Assembly (NCBI GenBank): GCA_900541905.1
Contig: UQLQ01000009.1
Coordinates: 7,712 to 71,711, forward strand
Origin: an uncultured Oscillospiraceae bacterium
GTDB lineage: Bacteria > Bacillota > Clostridia > Oscillospirales > Acutalibacteraceae
DNA length: 64,000 nt
Direction: 5' to 3'
Shown: positions 1 to 8,579 of the stretch, one piece after another
How positions within the stretch are numbered: position 1 is the first letter of the stretch
How the letters are laid out: every line of letters starts with the position of its first letter
Made by a program: the position numbers and the translations under genes
The notes under the pieces: generated by a model
Databases searched by the model: none
Told to the model about the DNA's origin: nothing
The model's input: only the letters and a program-made list of their open reading frames with translations

Positions 1-569
1 ACACGCACACGAGATAAATTTGCCATAGCAGCAGCCAATGTTTCTTTAATTGGTGCATCTGTTGAATTTGCACGATAACCGCGTTTATGAAGTCCTGCGC
101 CGGAAGTATCTATCATAATGCTGACTTGGTCTTTCATAATTAAAAATTGAATTTGATATAACGTATCGGTTTCGTTGAACCATGAAACATGATATTTCTG
201 TTTCAATCGCTCTACTACAGCTTTTTTTATGATTTTTTGGCAGTCAGGTATACTGGACAGTTGAGAACTGAGGGAACGTCCTTTTACGGGAAAAATATCA
301 TTTTGACCAATCCACGTTTCCCACGGTAAAGCTTTCACACCTTGAAACAGCTCTTCAAAAGAACGAGCCTGAAACGTTCCCAGTAAAATCAGTACACGTT
401 CGCTGTACCTTGAACATAAATTTGCTCTTACCAGCATGTTGATATCACCGTCAAAGACCACTCTTCCGTTTTGCGGCTCTACATTTTTCGCTTCCATTGC
501 ACGCAGCTCATCTGCTACCAAACCTTCTACCCCTAAAATACAAGGGCAAACCAATTTAAAATTCTCCAT
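1..569 (-). CDS. THUMP-type class I SAM-dependent rRNA methyltransferase (RlmL/YpsC family), 3' end missing
   Basis: Reading leftwards from an ATG at 567-569 gives 189 open codons that run off the window edge. The protein begins MENFKLVCPCILGVEGLVA and contains GRVVFDGD, LPWETWI and an SGAGLHKRGYR segment. This is the N-terminal THUMP/ferredoxin-like half of the family that methylates guanine N2 in 23S rRNA (known for RlmL; YpsC is the Firmicutes relative). The Rossmann methyltransferase half would lie beyond base 1. The gene follows hpf on the same strand but a terminator separates them. The family call is firm; the exact rRNA position modified is not known. Confidence 0.85.
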   Translation of the reverse strand, partial: MENFKLVCPCILGVEGLVADELRAMEAKNVEPQNGRVVFDGDINMLVRANLCSRYSERVLILLGTFQARSFEELFQGVKALPWETWIGQNDIFPVKGRSLSSQLSSIPDCQKIIKKAVVERLKQKYHVSWFNETDTLYQIQFLIMKDQVSIMIDTSGAGLHKRGYRANSTDAPIKETLAAAMANLSRVR

Positions 570-597
570 ATACTGCTGTTCACTCCAATTCTGGATT

Positions 598-627
598 TAA
601 AAAGGGACCACGCTGTTACGCGGCCCC
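598..627 (-). terminator. Intrinsic terminator after hpf
   Basis: On the minus strand a 9-bp stem (604-612 with 619-627, two G-U pairs, loop of six) is followed by a run of Ts at 598-603. It lies just past the hpf stop codon and before the methyltransferase start at 569. Confidence 0.75.
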
Positions 628-649
628 CTCTTACTCTTTTTATTATTAT

Positions 650-1198
650 TTATTCATCATCTTCATTCGGTTCCAATAAGCCGTACCCGCCGTTATGACG
701 CTTATAAACCACAGCAATTTCTTCTGTTTCGGCGTCACGGAACATATAAAATTGGTGACCCAACATATCCATTTGCAAAATAGCTTCTTCTATATGCATT
801 GGTTTTACCGGAACTTTTTTTGTTCTGGCTATTTTATATTCTACTGTCGGTTGTTCCGGAACTTCACCATTATAATAATCTTCTACGTAATCACGCAATG
901 CGCCCGAATGTAACTTTTTCTCAAGTTTTGTTTTATTTTTTCTAATTTGTCTGCCCAATGCACTAATCACTTGATCCAGTGCGTCATTCATTTCAAAATC
1001 TGTTGCTTCCGCACGGAAAATCAATCCGCTTTGACGTATGGTAATTTCTACCGTTTGACGGTTATGTTCTACTGTGACCACAACATGTGCATCTGCATTT
1101 TCTTCGAAAATTCTGTCATAACGAGAAAGTTTCTTTTCTACTAATTCTTTAAAATTGTTCTTTAGATTTACTTTTCTGCCGGTAATTGTAATATGCAT
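650..1198 (-). CDS. hpf: Ribosome hibernation promoting factor, long form
   Basis: 182 residues starting MHITITGRKV. The frame is open further upstream, but this ATG has the ribosome binding site (AAGGGAGATG, 9-13 bases before). The N-terminal ~100 residues match the S30AE/YfiA fold that sits in the decoding region of the 30S subunit. The C-terminal ~55 residues, after a basic linker, are the long-HPF dimerisation domain (FRDAETEEIAVVYKRHNGGYGLLEP). Long HPF joins two 70S ribosomes into inactive 100S dimers in stationary phase or stress. It appears to be a single-gene unit: an intrinsic terminator follows directly. The family assignment is very secure. Confidence 0.95.
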   Translation of the reverse strand: MHITITGRKVNLKNNFKELVEKKLSRYDRIFEENADAHVVVTVEHNRQTVEITIRQSGLIFRAEATDFEMNDALDQVISALGRQIRKNKTKLEKKLHSGALRDYVEDYYNGEVPEQPTVEYKIARTKKVPVKPMHIEEAILQMDMLGHQFYMFRDAETEEIAVVYKRHNGGYGLLEPNEDDE

Positions 1199-1323
1199 AC
1201 CAACATCTCCCTTAACAAAACATTCTCGCAGCAAAAATTATGGGGGCTTGAAATGAAGTCTTCATATTTCTTACTACGAAATTAGTATAACACATTGTAT
1301 AAAAAAATGGAAGCCATTTCTTT

Positions 1324-2166
1324 TTATATTGTTACTTTTTTATGTCTTGTTACATGACAGCCCACGTTTACGGCAACAGGAAGCCCTGCAATATGTGTGG
1401 CGTACTGTTCAATGGCTACAGAGAGGGCGGTCGTGATACCCCCAAACCCTTGGGGACCAATATCCAGCTGATTTACTCTTTCCAGCATTTCTTGTTCCAG
1501 CAAACGATATTCTTCTTTTGGATTGTGTTCCGATACTTCACGGCACAATGCTTTTTTGGCAAGATAAGCACACAATTCAAAATCTCCGCCGATACCAACG
1601 CCAAGCACCATAGGCGGACAAGGATTACTTCCCGCTAATTTTGCGGTTTCTACCACAAAATTGATAATATCTTCTTTTGTTGCGGAAGGGGTAAACATTT
1701 TAATTCTGCTCATATTTTCACTGCCGAATCCTTTTGGTGCAACCATCAGCTCCACTTTATCCCCCGGTACAATTCTGGTATGAATGACTGCAGGTGTATT
1801 ATCATTGGTATTTTTTCTTTCCAATGGGTCACCCACCACAGATAAACGGAGCAAGCCTTCCACATAACCTTGCCTTACACCTTCGTGTATGGCTTGTTCA
1901 AAATCTCCGCCAATGAAATGAACGTCTTGTCCTACTTCCACAAATACTACTGCCATGCCTGTATCCTGACAAATCGGGATTTGCATTTCTCTTGCAGCAT
2001 CCATATTTCTGCATAAGTCATTTAAAATTGCTTTTCCCGTATCATTGGTTTCCGTTTTACACGCTTTGCAGATTGTTTCCTCCAAAGCAGCAGGAAGTAT
2101 ACGGTTTGTTTCAATACACAATTGCTTGACTGCATCCGTAATTTTGGATACATTCACTTCTCTCAT
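1324..2166 (-). CDS. Class I fumarate hydratase / tartrate dehydratase alpha subunit
   Basis: 280 residues; the ATG at 2166 is preferred over the one two codons earlier because it stands seven bases after AAAGGAG. The sequence carries family hallmarks: IPICQDTGMAVVFVEVG near residue 65 with one cluster cysteine, SNPCPPMVLGVGIGG near residue 185, and GPQGFGG near residue 240. The protein should be the 4Fe-4S-binding half of a heterodimeric hydro-lyase that interconverts fumarate and malate. The partner beta subunit is normally encoded next to it; no such gene lies on either side here (amidohydrolase upstream, hpf downstream). Substrate could also be tartrate or another hydroxy-dicarboxylate. 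Confidence 0.88.
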   Translation of the reverse strand: MREVNVSKITDAVKQLCIETNRILPAALEETICKACKTETNDTGKAILNDLCRNMDAAREMQIPICQDTGMAVVFVEVGQDVHFIGGDFEQAIHEGVRQGYVEGLLRLSVVGDPLERKNTNDNTPAVIHTRIVPGDKVELMVAPKGFGSENMSRIKMFTPSATKEDIINFVVETAKLAGSNPCPPMVLGVGIGGDFELCAYLAKKALCREVSEHNPKEEYRLLEQEMLERVNQLDIGPQGFGGITTALSVAIEQYATHIAGLPVAVNVGCHVTRHKKVTI

Positions 2167-2178
2167 AACCATTCTCCT

Positions 2179-3333
2179 TTAAACTCTGCGAATTCCGTTT
2201 ACAAATACCATGGTTGGTTTTGCCGACAACAACAAAGGGTCTTGTTCAAACACAACTAAGTCGGCATCCTTGCCTTTTTCTATGGAACCTACCTGTTTTT
2301 CTATACCGCAAATGCGGGCCGGTTCAATGGTAATCGCTTTCAGAGCAGCATCATAATCAGCGCCTTCACGCACTGCCAGACCTGCCGCGAGCGTTAAATA
2401 TTGCAGAGGAATCACAGGATGGTCCGTAATGATAGCCGTTTGAATTCCATGCTTCATTAAAATTCCGGGACAAGACGGCGTCAAATTTTTCAACTCCGGC
2501 TTGGAACGGTCGGACAAAAATGGACCTGATAATACCCTGACATGTTCATCTTTTAGCTCGTCCGCAATTAAATGACCCTCTGTACCATGTACGATGACAT
2601 AATCCAAATCAAATTCCTTCGCTAGACGAATCGCTGTAAAAATATCATCAGCTCTATGTGCGTGAAAATGCACCTGAATTTCTTTTTTCAAAGCGGGAAT
2701 TAATGCTTCACACTTTAAGTCATATTCAGGCGGTGTGGAATCTTCGTCTTCCAAAGCGCGTTTTTTGTCTTCCAAATAATGTTTTGCTTTATACAGCTGC
2801 TCACGAATCAAAGCCGCCGTTGCCATTCTGGTAACGGGTGTTTGGCTCTTATCATGATAAACACTTTTTGGATTTTCACCCAAAGCCATTTTGATGGCAA
2901 GCGGCGCTTTGACAATCATACGGTCGATACAGTTTCCATACGTTTTGATAGCTGCCAGCTGACCGGAAATGGGATTGGCGGAGCCCGGGCCTGTTACAAC
3001 GGTAGTAACGCCGCCTTCCAACGCCTCTCTAAAGCAATTTTCCATTGGGTTAATCGCATCAATTGCGCGCAGATGAGGCGTAATCGGTTCTGTATCTTCG
3101 TTGCAGTCGTCGCCCTCAAAATTCAAACCATCCTCAAAAATGCCCAGATGTGTATGTGCATCAATAAATCCGGGATAGACGTGCGCTCCCTTTAAATCAA
3201 TAATATCTTCATCTTCCACATGCAAAAGAGCTCCTGTGCCTACTTGCTGAATGACTCCGTTTTGAATTACAATATATCCCTGTTCTATGGTTTCGCCTGC
3301 CATAGTGTGTATGATGCCGTGCTGTAATATCAT
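2179..3333 (-). CDS. Amidohydrolase superfamily protein (imidazolonepropionase-like)
   Basis: 384 residues in a metal-dependent amidohydrolase TIM barrel. Visible motifs are the N-terminal composite-domain strand, VYPGFIDAHTHLGIFEDG (first metal-binding HxH, about residue 55-70), a barrel histidine in VHFHAHRADD (about residue 220), HGTEGH (about 250), TDHPVIP (about 305, the Asp ligand), and a C-terminal IEKGKDADLVVFEQDPL strand. Such proteins cleave cyclic amides or related bonds; the substrate is not evident. The stop lies 12 bases before the fumarase alpha start, so the two are probably co-transcribed. Start ATG at 3333 follows AAAGG. Confidence 0.85.
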   Translation of the reverse strand: MILQHGIIHTMAGETIEQGYIVIQNGVIQQVGTGALLHVEDEDIIDLKGAHVYPGFIDAHTHLGIFEDGLNFEGDDCNEDTEPITPHLRAIDAINPMENCFREALEGGVTTVVTGPGSANPISGQLAAIKTYGNCIDRMIVKAPLAIKMALGENPKSVYHDKSQTPVTRMATAALIREQLYKAKHYLEDKKRALEDEDSTPPEYDLKCEALIPALKKEIQVHFHAHRADDIFTAIRLAKEFDLDYVIVHGTEGHLIADELKDEHVRVLSGPFLSDRSKPELKNLTPSCPGILMKHGIQTAIITDHPVIPLQYLTLAAGLAVREGADYDAALKAITIEPARICGIEKQVGSIEKGKDADLVVFEQDPLLLSAKPTMVFVNGIRRV

Positions 3334-3369
3334 ATTATAAATACCTTTCTCATCATTTGCCTTGGATAC

Positions 3370-3399
3370 AAAAAGTGGAGTGCGAACACTCCACTTTTT
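3370..3399 (-). terminator. Terminator of the spore/divIC gene run
   Basis: A perfect 13-bp stem (3370-3382 with 3387-3399, loop CGAA) with A/T ends. It overlaps the last codon of the S1-domain gene and closes the minus-strand run. Confidence 0.85.
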
Positions 3400-3851
3400 T
3401 ATCTGGATTGACCTGAGCCATGACGGGAAAATCCTCCGCGTTTAGACTCCAAACCTTTTTTTAAAGCAGACATTTTTTCATCACTGCTTTGTTTAAATTT
3501 ATTCAGCATATCTTCAAAACTGGTCACTTCATTTTTTTTATTGGACCATTCAAAATGATCGGGACCTTTTCTGCCGGAACGTATACGCTGTGTATTTTGA
3601 CCGGAAGCCGGCGCGGTTTCCATAGCCTTTTTCATGGAAAGGCTAATCTTTCCGTCTTCTCCCACACTGAGTACCTTTACTTTTACCGTTTGCCCTTCAC
3701 TGACAAAGTCTGTAATTTCTTTTACAAAAGTTGGCGCTACTTCTGAAATATGTACCATACCTGTTTTACCTTCACCAAGTTCCACAAAAGCGCCAAATTT
3801 TGTAATACCTGTAATTTTTCCTTCAAGAATCGCTCCTACTTCAAGCTGCAT
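3399..3851 (-). CDS. S1 RNA-binding domain protein (YabR/GSP13-like)
   Basis: 150 residues. The first ~75 form one S1 domain (VGAILEGKITGITKFGAFVELGEGKTGMVHISEVA), the beta-barrel fold that binds single-stranded RNA or ribosomes. The remainder is basic, low in complexity and ends in a Gly/Ser/Arg-rich tail (RGGFSRHGSGQSR). Genes like this sit directly after divIC in Firmicutes (YabR in Bacillus); function there is linked to ribosomes and RNA but remains loosely defined. It is the last gene of the run spoVB-like to S1 on this strand. Confidence 0.9.
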   Translation of the reverse strand: MQLEVGAILEGKITGITKFGAFVELGEGKTGMVHISEVAPTFVKEITDFVSEGQTVKVKVLSVGEDGKISLSMKKAMETAPASGQNTQRIRSGRKGPDHFEWSNKKNEVTSFEDMLNKFKQSSDEKMSALKKGLESKRGGFSRHGSGQSR

Positions 3852-3879
3852 ATTAGTACTGGTTTCCTCCTTAAACAGG

Positions 3880-4227
3880 TTAATTACCTGCTACATTTAC
3901 AAATACTCGTTCTCCGGGTTTTACAAAGTCCAGACCCGTTCTGGCTAAGCGTTCAATATATTCACTGTTGTCATTTATATTTGCATCCAAAGATTTTTTA
4001 ATCTCGTTGTTTTTCATGTTTTGTACTTGCAGCTCTTGTGTCATAGAAGCCAATTCTTCTTTTTTGCCACTGATTTGAATCTGCTGACTGATAAACACCG
4101 CAACAACATATACGGCAAAAACAGACACAGCAACTGTTAAAAAAATGTTGCGCTTTGATTTTTTGGTACGTTTCCGTTTTTTTCTTTTTGGTTTAGAATC
4201 TATTTCTGCCTCATAATTTTGTGTCAT
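3880..4227 (-). CDS. divIC: Septum formation initiator, DivIC/FtsB family
   Basis: 115 residues: a very basic cytoplasmic head (KPKRKKRKRTKKSKR, about 12-27), one membrane helix (FLTVAVSVFAVYVVAVFI, about 29-47), a coiled-coil stretch (about 50-85) and a short extracellular tail ending RTGLDFVKPGERVFVNV. This is the layout of DivIC/FtsB, which acts with FtsL and DivIB/FtsQ to activate septal wall synthesis. It overlaps the yabQ 3' end by 17 bases, so translation is probably coupled. The position between yabQ and the S1 gene matches the usual Firmicutes order. Confidence 0.9.
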   Translation of the reverse strand: MTQNYEAEIDSKPKRKKRKRTKKSKRNIFLTVAVSVFAVYVVAVFISQQIQISGKKEELASMTQELQVQNMKNNEIKKSLDANINDNSEYIERLARTGLDFVKPGERVFVNVAGN

Positions 4228-4768
4228 CTTCCGGGGTACCCCCTTTGAGCTCTTTACCAGAACCGATAAAAAAACTTTTAATTCGATTATACACTATGTC
4301 TGGTGCAGGTTTCAAGGGATTTTCAATATTTCGTTCCGAATTTTTCTTTCTTTTTTTATTTTCGGCATTCTTTTGCGCAATGGCAGTTTTTTTCTTTTCA
4401 TAAACCCCTTTGATTGGTTCGCTGATATGACGTTTGAACCATAATGCAATTTTCACACAAATACGATGAATCCATTTGGCAATACGCACAGTAATTCTTC
4501 CTAAAGTAAGAAAGTAAACCGCCATACCAATCAGTTCACCGCCAATGATATAAAAGCGAATTTCACCGCTGTTCACTGCCAGCGCCAGCAAAAAAGTAAC
4601 GAACGCAGCAGCGATGCCATATAAAATATCCTGTACATACATAGCAATTTTGCCTGTACGAAATAAAATACGGGTTACGCGAAAAACATCGTAAACAACT
4701 GCCAACGCCAAACCGACCAATGCAGATATACCAAGACTCAACAGTTGCGAAGACAGAGTTACTTCCAC
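4211..4768 (-). CDS. yabQ: Spore cortex biosynthesis membrane protein YabQ
   Basis: 185 residues with a GTG start seven bases after GAGGTG. There are four to five hydrophobic segments in the first 100 residues, followed by a charged lysine-rich tail (residues 110-150). Length, topology and position between yabP and divIC match YabQ, which is needed for the spore cortex peptidoglycan and acts in the outer forespore membrane. It is co-transcribed with yabP (12 bases upstream) and probably sigma-E dependent through the promoter upstream of yabP. Confidence 0.88.
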   Translation of the reverse strand: MEVTLSSQLLSLGISALVGLALAVVYDVFRVTRILFRTGKIAMYVQDILYGIAAAFVTFLLALAVNSGEIRFYIIGGELIGMAVYFLTLGRITVRIAKWIHRICVKIALWFKRHISEPIKGVYEKKKTAIAQKNAENKKRKKNSERNIENPLKPAPDIVYNRIKSFFIGSGKELKGGTPEDDTKL

Positions 4769-4780
4769 AGCAGTTCACCT

Positions 4781-5068
4781 CTATTTGAAGAGTTTCGAGA
4801 AGAATCCTGTACTTGCAGATTGATTTTCAGAATATGATACGGAATTAATTTCTCCATCCAGATTCATCTCTCCTGTTTCTAAATTCAGTTTACTGATATG
4901 CAGTCCTTTGCCTTTGATTACAATTTCTCCTAAGTCTGTATATGCAATGATGGTGTCTTCGTCAAAGCTATCTACATTGGAAACACCTGTAGCAGTTAAC
5001 AATTTTCTGTTTTCTAAAATTAAACTGTGAGGTGTCTTTGTACTGCTTTTTCTTTCATCTGTCATCAT
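4781..5068 (-). CDS. yabP: Sporulation protein YabP
   Basis: 95 residues starting MMTDERKSS; this start has GGGGG eight bases upstream, whereas the longer frame has no such site. The core (HSLILENRKLLTATGVSNV, then DTIIAYTDLGEIVIKGKGLHI and LNLETGEMNLDGEI) is the YabP/YqfC fold. These small proteins are made in the mother cell during sporulation. A sigma-E-like promoter lies just upstream, fitting the known regulation in Bacillus. Confidence 0.92.
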   Translation of the reverse strand: MMTDERKSSTKTPHSLILENRKLLTATGVSNVDSFDEDTIIAYTDLGEIVIKGKGLHISKLNLETGEMNLDGEINSVSYSENQSASTGFFSKLFK

Positions 5069-5096
5069 AAAAATACCCCCAACAAATTCATACAAA

Positions 5097-5125
5097 TAAG
5101 TATGCACTTGCCGGGGGCAATATGC
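5097..5125 (-). promoter_or_regulatory. Sigma-E-like promoter for yabP-yabQ
   Basis: On the minus strand GCATATT (5119-5125) is followed after 14 bases by CATACTTA (5097-5104), about 29 bases before the yabP start. This fits the mother-cell sigma-E pattern (KMATATT, 14-15 bases, CATACAHT) with two mismatches in the -10 part. A small dyad TTGCC-CCC-GGCAA fills the spacer. Confidence 0.55.
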
Positions 5126-5177
5126 GGTATTCCGCTATTATCTTGTACAACGATGATACTGCTTGTTTCTCTATCTG

Positions 5178-5426
5178 TTACTTCTCTTCTATAATGCGAT
5201 ACAAATCTGCCGCAGTATCTCTGTTTGCATATTCGTTTACGGCAATGACTTCTGCTTTTATCGTACGCATACCAAGCTGAAGTTCCAATATATCTCCGCA
5301 TTTTACATCATAAGACGCACGCGCTGTTTTTCCGTTGACCAATACTCTTCCCGCATCGCAGGCTTCGTTTGCTATGGTACGGCGTTTAATCAGGCGTGAT
5401 ACCTTTAAATATTTATCTAATCTCAT
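5178..5426 (-). CDS. rqcP: S4-domain ribosome quality control protein RqcP
   Basis: 82 residues beginning MRLDKYLKVSRLIKRRTIA. This ATG follows GGAG by six bases; the frame also opens four codons earlier with a TTG lacking spacing. The whole protein is one S4 RNA-binding domain (RLDKYLKVSRL, GRVLVNGKTARASYDVKCGDILEL). RqcP (formerly YabO/HslR-like) binds 23S rRNA helix 69 and helps RqcH add alanine tails to stalled nascent chains. Its place between hup and yabP is the standard one in Firmicutes. Confidence 0.92.
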   Translation of the reverse strand: MRLDKYLKVSRLIKRRTIANEACDAGRVLVNGKTARASYDVKCGDILELQLGMRTIKAEVIAVNEYANRDTAADLYRIIEEK

Positions 5427-5447
5427 ATCATTCTCCAACGGTATAAA

Positions 5448-5485
5448 ACAAAAAATGCAGCCTTAACGGATTTGTCAGGCTACAT
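5448..5485 (-). terminator. Terminator after hup
   Basis: A 9-bp stem with one mismatch (5455-5463 with 5477-5485), followed on the minus strand by a T run at 5448-5454. It separates hup from rqcP. Confidence 0.7.
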
Positions 5486-5505
5486 TACAAGTTTGCTATT
5501 CTAAA

Positions 5506-5781
5506 TTATTTGTTTGTAGCATCTTTGAAAGCTTTACCAGCTTTAAATGCAGGTACTACAGAAGCTGCGATTTTGATTTCTTCGCCTGTTCTTGGGTTTT
5601 TACCAATTTTCTCTTTACGCTCTCTGGCTTCAAATGTGCCAAAACCTACAATTTGAACTTTATCTTTGCTTGCAACGGCCTCAATAATGGACTCGATTAC
5701 AGCGTTTACTGCGCTGTCTGCGTCTTTTTTAGAAATTTCTGCCTTCTCTGCAACTGCAGCAACTAGTTCTGTTTTATTCAT
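5506..5781 (-). CDS. hup: DNA-binding protein HU
   Basis: 91 residues, full length for HU. Family signatures are MNKTELVAAVAEKAEISKKDA at the start, VQIVGFGTFEARERKEKIGKNPRTGEEI around residues 42-69 (the DNA-intercalating beta arm with the Pro in NPRTG) and VPAFKAGKAFKDA at the end. It bends and compacts DNA as a dimer. The start follows GGGGG by nine bases. It sits between mazG and rqcP and has its own terminator, so it can be expressed alone at high level. Confidence 0.97.
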   Translation of the reverse strand: MNKTELVAAVAEKAEISKKDADSAVNAVIESIIEAVASKDKVQIVGFGTFEARERKEKIGKNPRTGEEIKIAASVVPAFKAGKAFKDATNK

Positions 5782-5811
5782 TGTTTTTTACCCCCGAAAT
5801 TTTAATAAATC

Positions 5812-6618
5812 TCATTGTGAGAATTGTTCTGTTGTCACCTGTTGCCAAATAGAGTTTAACTCCTGAGGCGTTAGGTCTGACCAACATAATTGTTTTTCCT
5901 GAGTATATTTCTCAACAGCAGCAAAGTAAATTATAAAGCGATTACATGCATTTGTCAAGGAATACTCCGGTTCTACTTCGCATTTTCTGGCAACATTCAC
6001 TGCCGAAAACAACAAATCTCCAACTTGCTGTTCCAACAAATTATTGTTCTGCTGTTCTGACAGCGTCTGTTTTAATTCCTGCGCACGAGCAATTATTTGG
6101 TCCAAAGCTGCATTTGCGTCCGATACATCCACGCCGACTTTTGCTGCTTTTTTCTGTACCTTATAACTGCGCATAAGGGCAGGCAATGCAACAGAAACAC
6201 TCTCAAGCACCTCTGTTTGCGTTGTTTGGGATTTTGTCTTTTTCTTAATTTCATCCCAATTAGACAAAACTTGGGCAGAATCTGTTACCTGAACATTTCC
6301 AAATACATGCGGATGACGCACAATCAATTTTTTTGCTACGCCGTCCACCACATCGGCAAATGTAAACGTTCCCTGTTCTGCCTCCATCTGTGCATGAAAC
6401 AGCACTTGCATTAAAACATCGCCCAATTCTTCCTTGAGAAGTTCCATATTATTGGTATCGATTGCTTCAACAGCTTCATAGGTTTCCTCAATCAAATTGG
6501 CACGTACACTTTGATGTGTTTGTTCTATATCCCAAGGGCAGCCTCCGGGCGCACGCAGCAATGCAATAATATGCTCTAAGTCGCCAATGGTATAGCGTTC
6601 TTTTTGTTGAAAATCCAA
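5812..6618 (-). CDS. mazG: Nucleoside triphosphate pyrophosphohydrolase MazG
   Basis: 268 residues, TTG start seven bases after AGGAG. Two MazG folds are visible: the N-terminal one with RAPGGCPWDIEQTHQSVRANLIEETYEAVEAI (about 18-50) and KEELGDVLMQVLFHA (about 60-74), and a C-terminal one with LLEQQVGDLLFSAVNVARK (about 195-215). The EEXXE and EXXD acidic clusters bind magnesium. MazG hydrolyses (d)NTPs to monophosphates plus pyrophosphate, cleaning damaged nucleotides and limiting ppGpp effects. The protein is shorter than Bacillus YabN because the N-terminal tetrapyrrole-methylase domain is absent. Confidence 0.93.
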   Translation of the reverse strand: MDFQQKERYTIGDLEHIIALLRAPGGCPWDIEQTHQSVRANLIEETYEAVEAIDTNNMELLKEELGDVLMQVLFHAQMEAEQGTFTFADVVDGVAKKLIVRHPHVFGNVQVTDSAQVLSNWDEIKKKTKSQTTQTEVLESVSVALPALMRSYKVQKKAAKVGVDVSDANAALDQIIARAQELKQTLSEQQNNNLLEQQVGDLLFSAVNVARKCEVEPEYSLTNACNRFIIYFAAVEKYTQEKQLCWSDLTPQELNSIWQQVTTEQFSQ

Positions 6619-6662
6619 GTCTAGACTCCTTTTGCAAAAGATTGTGTTTACATTGGCTTATT

Positions 6663-8423
6663 TTACATGATAAGGTGATGTTTTTCAAGTATTTTTACAA
6701 GTTTTTGACCTTTTGGCAACATTAATACATCGTCTTTGCATAAAGCTCTTAAACATAACAGAGACGCAATATAAATGAAAACCGCGATAAACACTGCAAT
6801 TCCCGTAGCAAGAGAGTCCGGCATAACCTTTGTCATAGCAAAGCAGGAAAAATATGCCGCTATGCAACAAAACATGGAAGCAATGGCCGGTTTTGTAAAA
6901 ATAGAATGAAATTTCAAGTGTATTTTTGTTTCTTTGCAAAGGAAATAACAGGCTGAAATCGTAATAAATACATAACACACCAAAGTTCCTATTCCCGCTC
7001 CCAAAATATTAATTTCAGGAATACCGGTCAGCACATAGTTTAGCCCTATTTTTAATCCTAAGCCAACACACAGCAGCTTTACGGGTAAATCTACTCGCCC
7101 GACTGCTTGCAGCATACTGAAAATAGGCGTACTTAAAGATGCAAAAATCGCTGCAACGCCCATGACTGCCAATGTACGCGAGGTAATGGGAATGGATGCT
7201 TTCGCGCCGAATACTGCCTGACTGACAGGACCTGATAATACGCTTAAACCCAAACCGGCAGGGATACTGAACAATGCAGTCATACGCAGTACGGAAGAAA
7301 TGCTTTTCTGCAATTCACAGCGACTTCCGCTCATCCATGCTGATGTAACACTTGGTAAGGCACTAATGCCAAATGCTTGTGTAATTCCAGGAACCAACAT
7401 AAACAATGCCAACGCTTGCGAGTAGCAGCCAAACAAAAAGTTGGAAACAGTTCCCGTTGCTATTTTAACCTCTAAATCCGGTATCATACCTTGATACATC
7501 GTAAGAAGCGGTTCCGGATGGACTGACATAATATGATTGATTCTTGTCTGAAGAAATGTAGTATCGACCAATGCAGCAACATTTACAGCCAGCGCTCCAA
7601 TTCCAATAGGAATTGCCATTTTGATTAATTTTCCCACAATGCTCTTTCTGTCAGCGCATGGAGGAGAACATTGCAATTCACTGCATGCAATGCTGTCTCC
7701 TTTTCTTTTGTGACGAATCCAAAGATAAAAGAAACTCGCAAAGGAACCTATGGTTACACCAAATACTGCGGCTGCTGCCGTATAAGGCAGCAATGCACTT
7801 TTGGCAAACGCCTCTGAAGTAACTTGCTGTCCCCATACGGTTCCTGAGCTGTAAAACTCTCCCATACCAAGACGGAACACCAAATAAGCGGCCGATAGTC
7901 CAACCAGCAATTTAAAAATAGCTTCCATGACCTCTGAAATTGCTGTTGGATACATATTGCTCATACCTTCATAGTAACCGCGATAAACAGAGGATAAGCA
8001 ACTGAACAAAATAGCAGGCGCAAGGCAAAACATGGCAGGCAATGCTCCGCCGTTTCCAATGGCTCTGACATAAAACGGTGCGGATATTACCATAACCGCA
8101 AGCCCAAGTCCACCGGTAATTAAAAATATAGGAATGGATAATTTATGGATTCTTCGTACATCGGCATATCTTCCACAAGCCAAGTTTTCAGAAACCATTC
8201 TTGCAATGGCAATGGGAAAACCGGCAGTTGCCAAACTATGGATAGGACTGTAAAAATGATACGCTGTATTAAAATAGCCCAAACCTTCTTCTGTGATAAT
8301 CCAAGTAAGCGGTATTTTAAACATAGCGCCGATTAATTTTACCAAAATCATGCTGACAGTTAAAATCAAAGCGCCGTGTAAAAAACTTTGACGTTTTCTT
8401 TTTTGATGATTACGGGGCTGCAT
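6663..8423 (-). CDS. Stage V sporulation protein B-like lipid/polysaccharide flippase (MATE/MOP superfamily)
   Basis: About 586 residues with ~14 hydrophobic segments spread over the length, matching the MurJ/SpoVB branch of MOP flippases. Recognisable stretches are LVKLIGAMFKIPLTWII near the N-terminus, STPIFSMLQAVGRVDLPVK in the middle and LNILGAGIGTL-like packing near the end. SpoVB-type proteins move lipid-linked precursors for the spore cortex. Position just upstream of mazG in the yabN-yabP region supports this. The start is uncertain: ATG at 8423 is chosen, a TTG at 8447 is also in frame, and neither has an ideally spaced binding site. Confidence 0.85.
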   Translation of the reverse strand: MQPRNHQKRKRQSFLHGALILTVSMILVKLIGAMFKIPLTWIITEEGLGYFNTAYHFYSPIHSLATAGFPIAIARMVSENLACGRYADVRRIHKLSIPIFLITGGLGLAVMVISAPFYVRAIGNGGALPAMFCLAPAILFSCLSSVYRGYYEGMSNMYPTAISEVMEAIFKLLVGLSAAYLVFRLGMGEFYSSGTVWGQQVTSEAFAKSALLPYTAAAAVFGVTIGSFASFFYLWIRHKRKGDSIACSELQCSPPCADRKSIVGKLIKMAIPIGIGALAVNVAALVDTTFLQTRINHIMSVHPEPLLTMYQGMIPDLEVKIATGTVSNFLFGCYSQALALFMLVPGITQAFGISALPSVTSAWMSGSRCELQKSISSVLRMTALFSIPAGLGLSVLSGPVSQAVFGAKASIPITSRTLAVMGVAAIFASLSTPIFSMLQAVGRVDLPVKLLCVGLGLKIGLNYVLTGIPEINILGAGIGTLVCYVFITISACYFLCKETKIHLKFHSIFTKPAIASMFCCIAAYFSCFAMTKVMPDSLATGIAVFIAVFIYIASLLCLRALCKDDVLMLPKGQKLVKILEKHHLIM

Positions 8424-8532
8424 GCAAACACATCCATTCCTCTTCAAATACTAAGAATGTTATATGATTGCATTGTCCCTCTTATGCCAAAGACAACCTA
8501 TTTTCGCCATAGTCACCCTCAGAAAAGAAAAT

Positions 8533-8560
8533 AAAAAAAGAGAGGATACTCTCCTCTCTT
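8533..8560 (-). terminator. Terminator after the zinc-ribbon gene
   Basis: A 9-bp perfect stem (8538-8546 with 8552-8560, loop TACTC) followed on the minus strand by seven Ts. Confidence 0.8.
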
Positions 8561-8579
8561 CACATGAATGGGAATCCAA

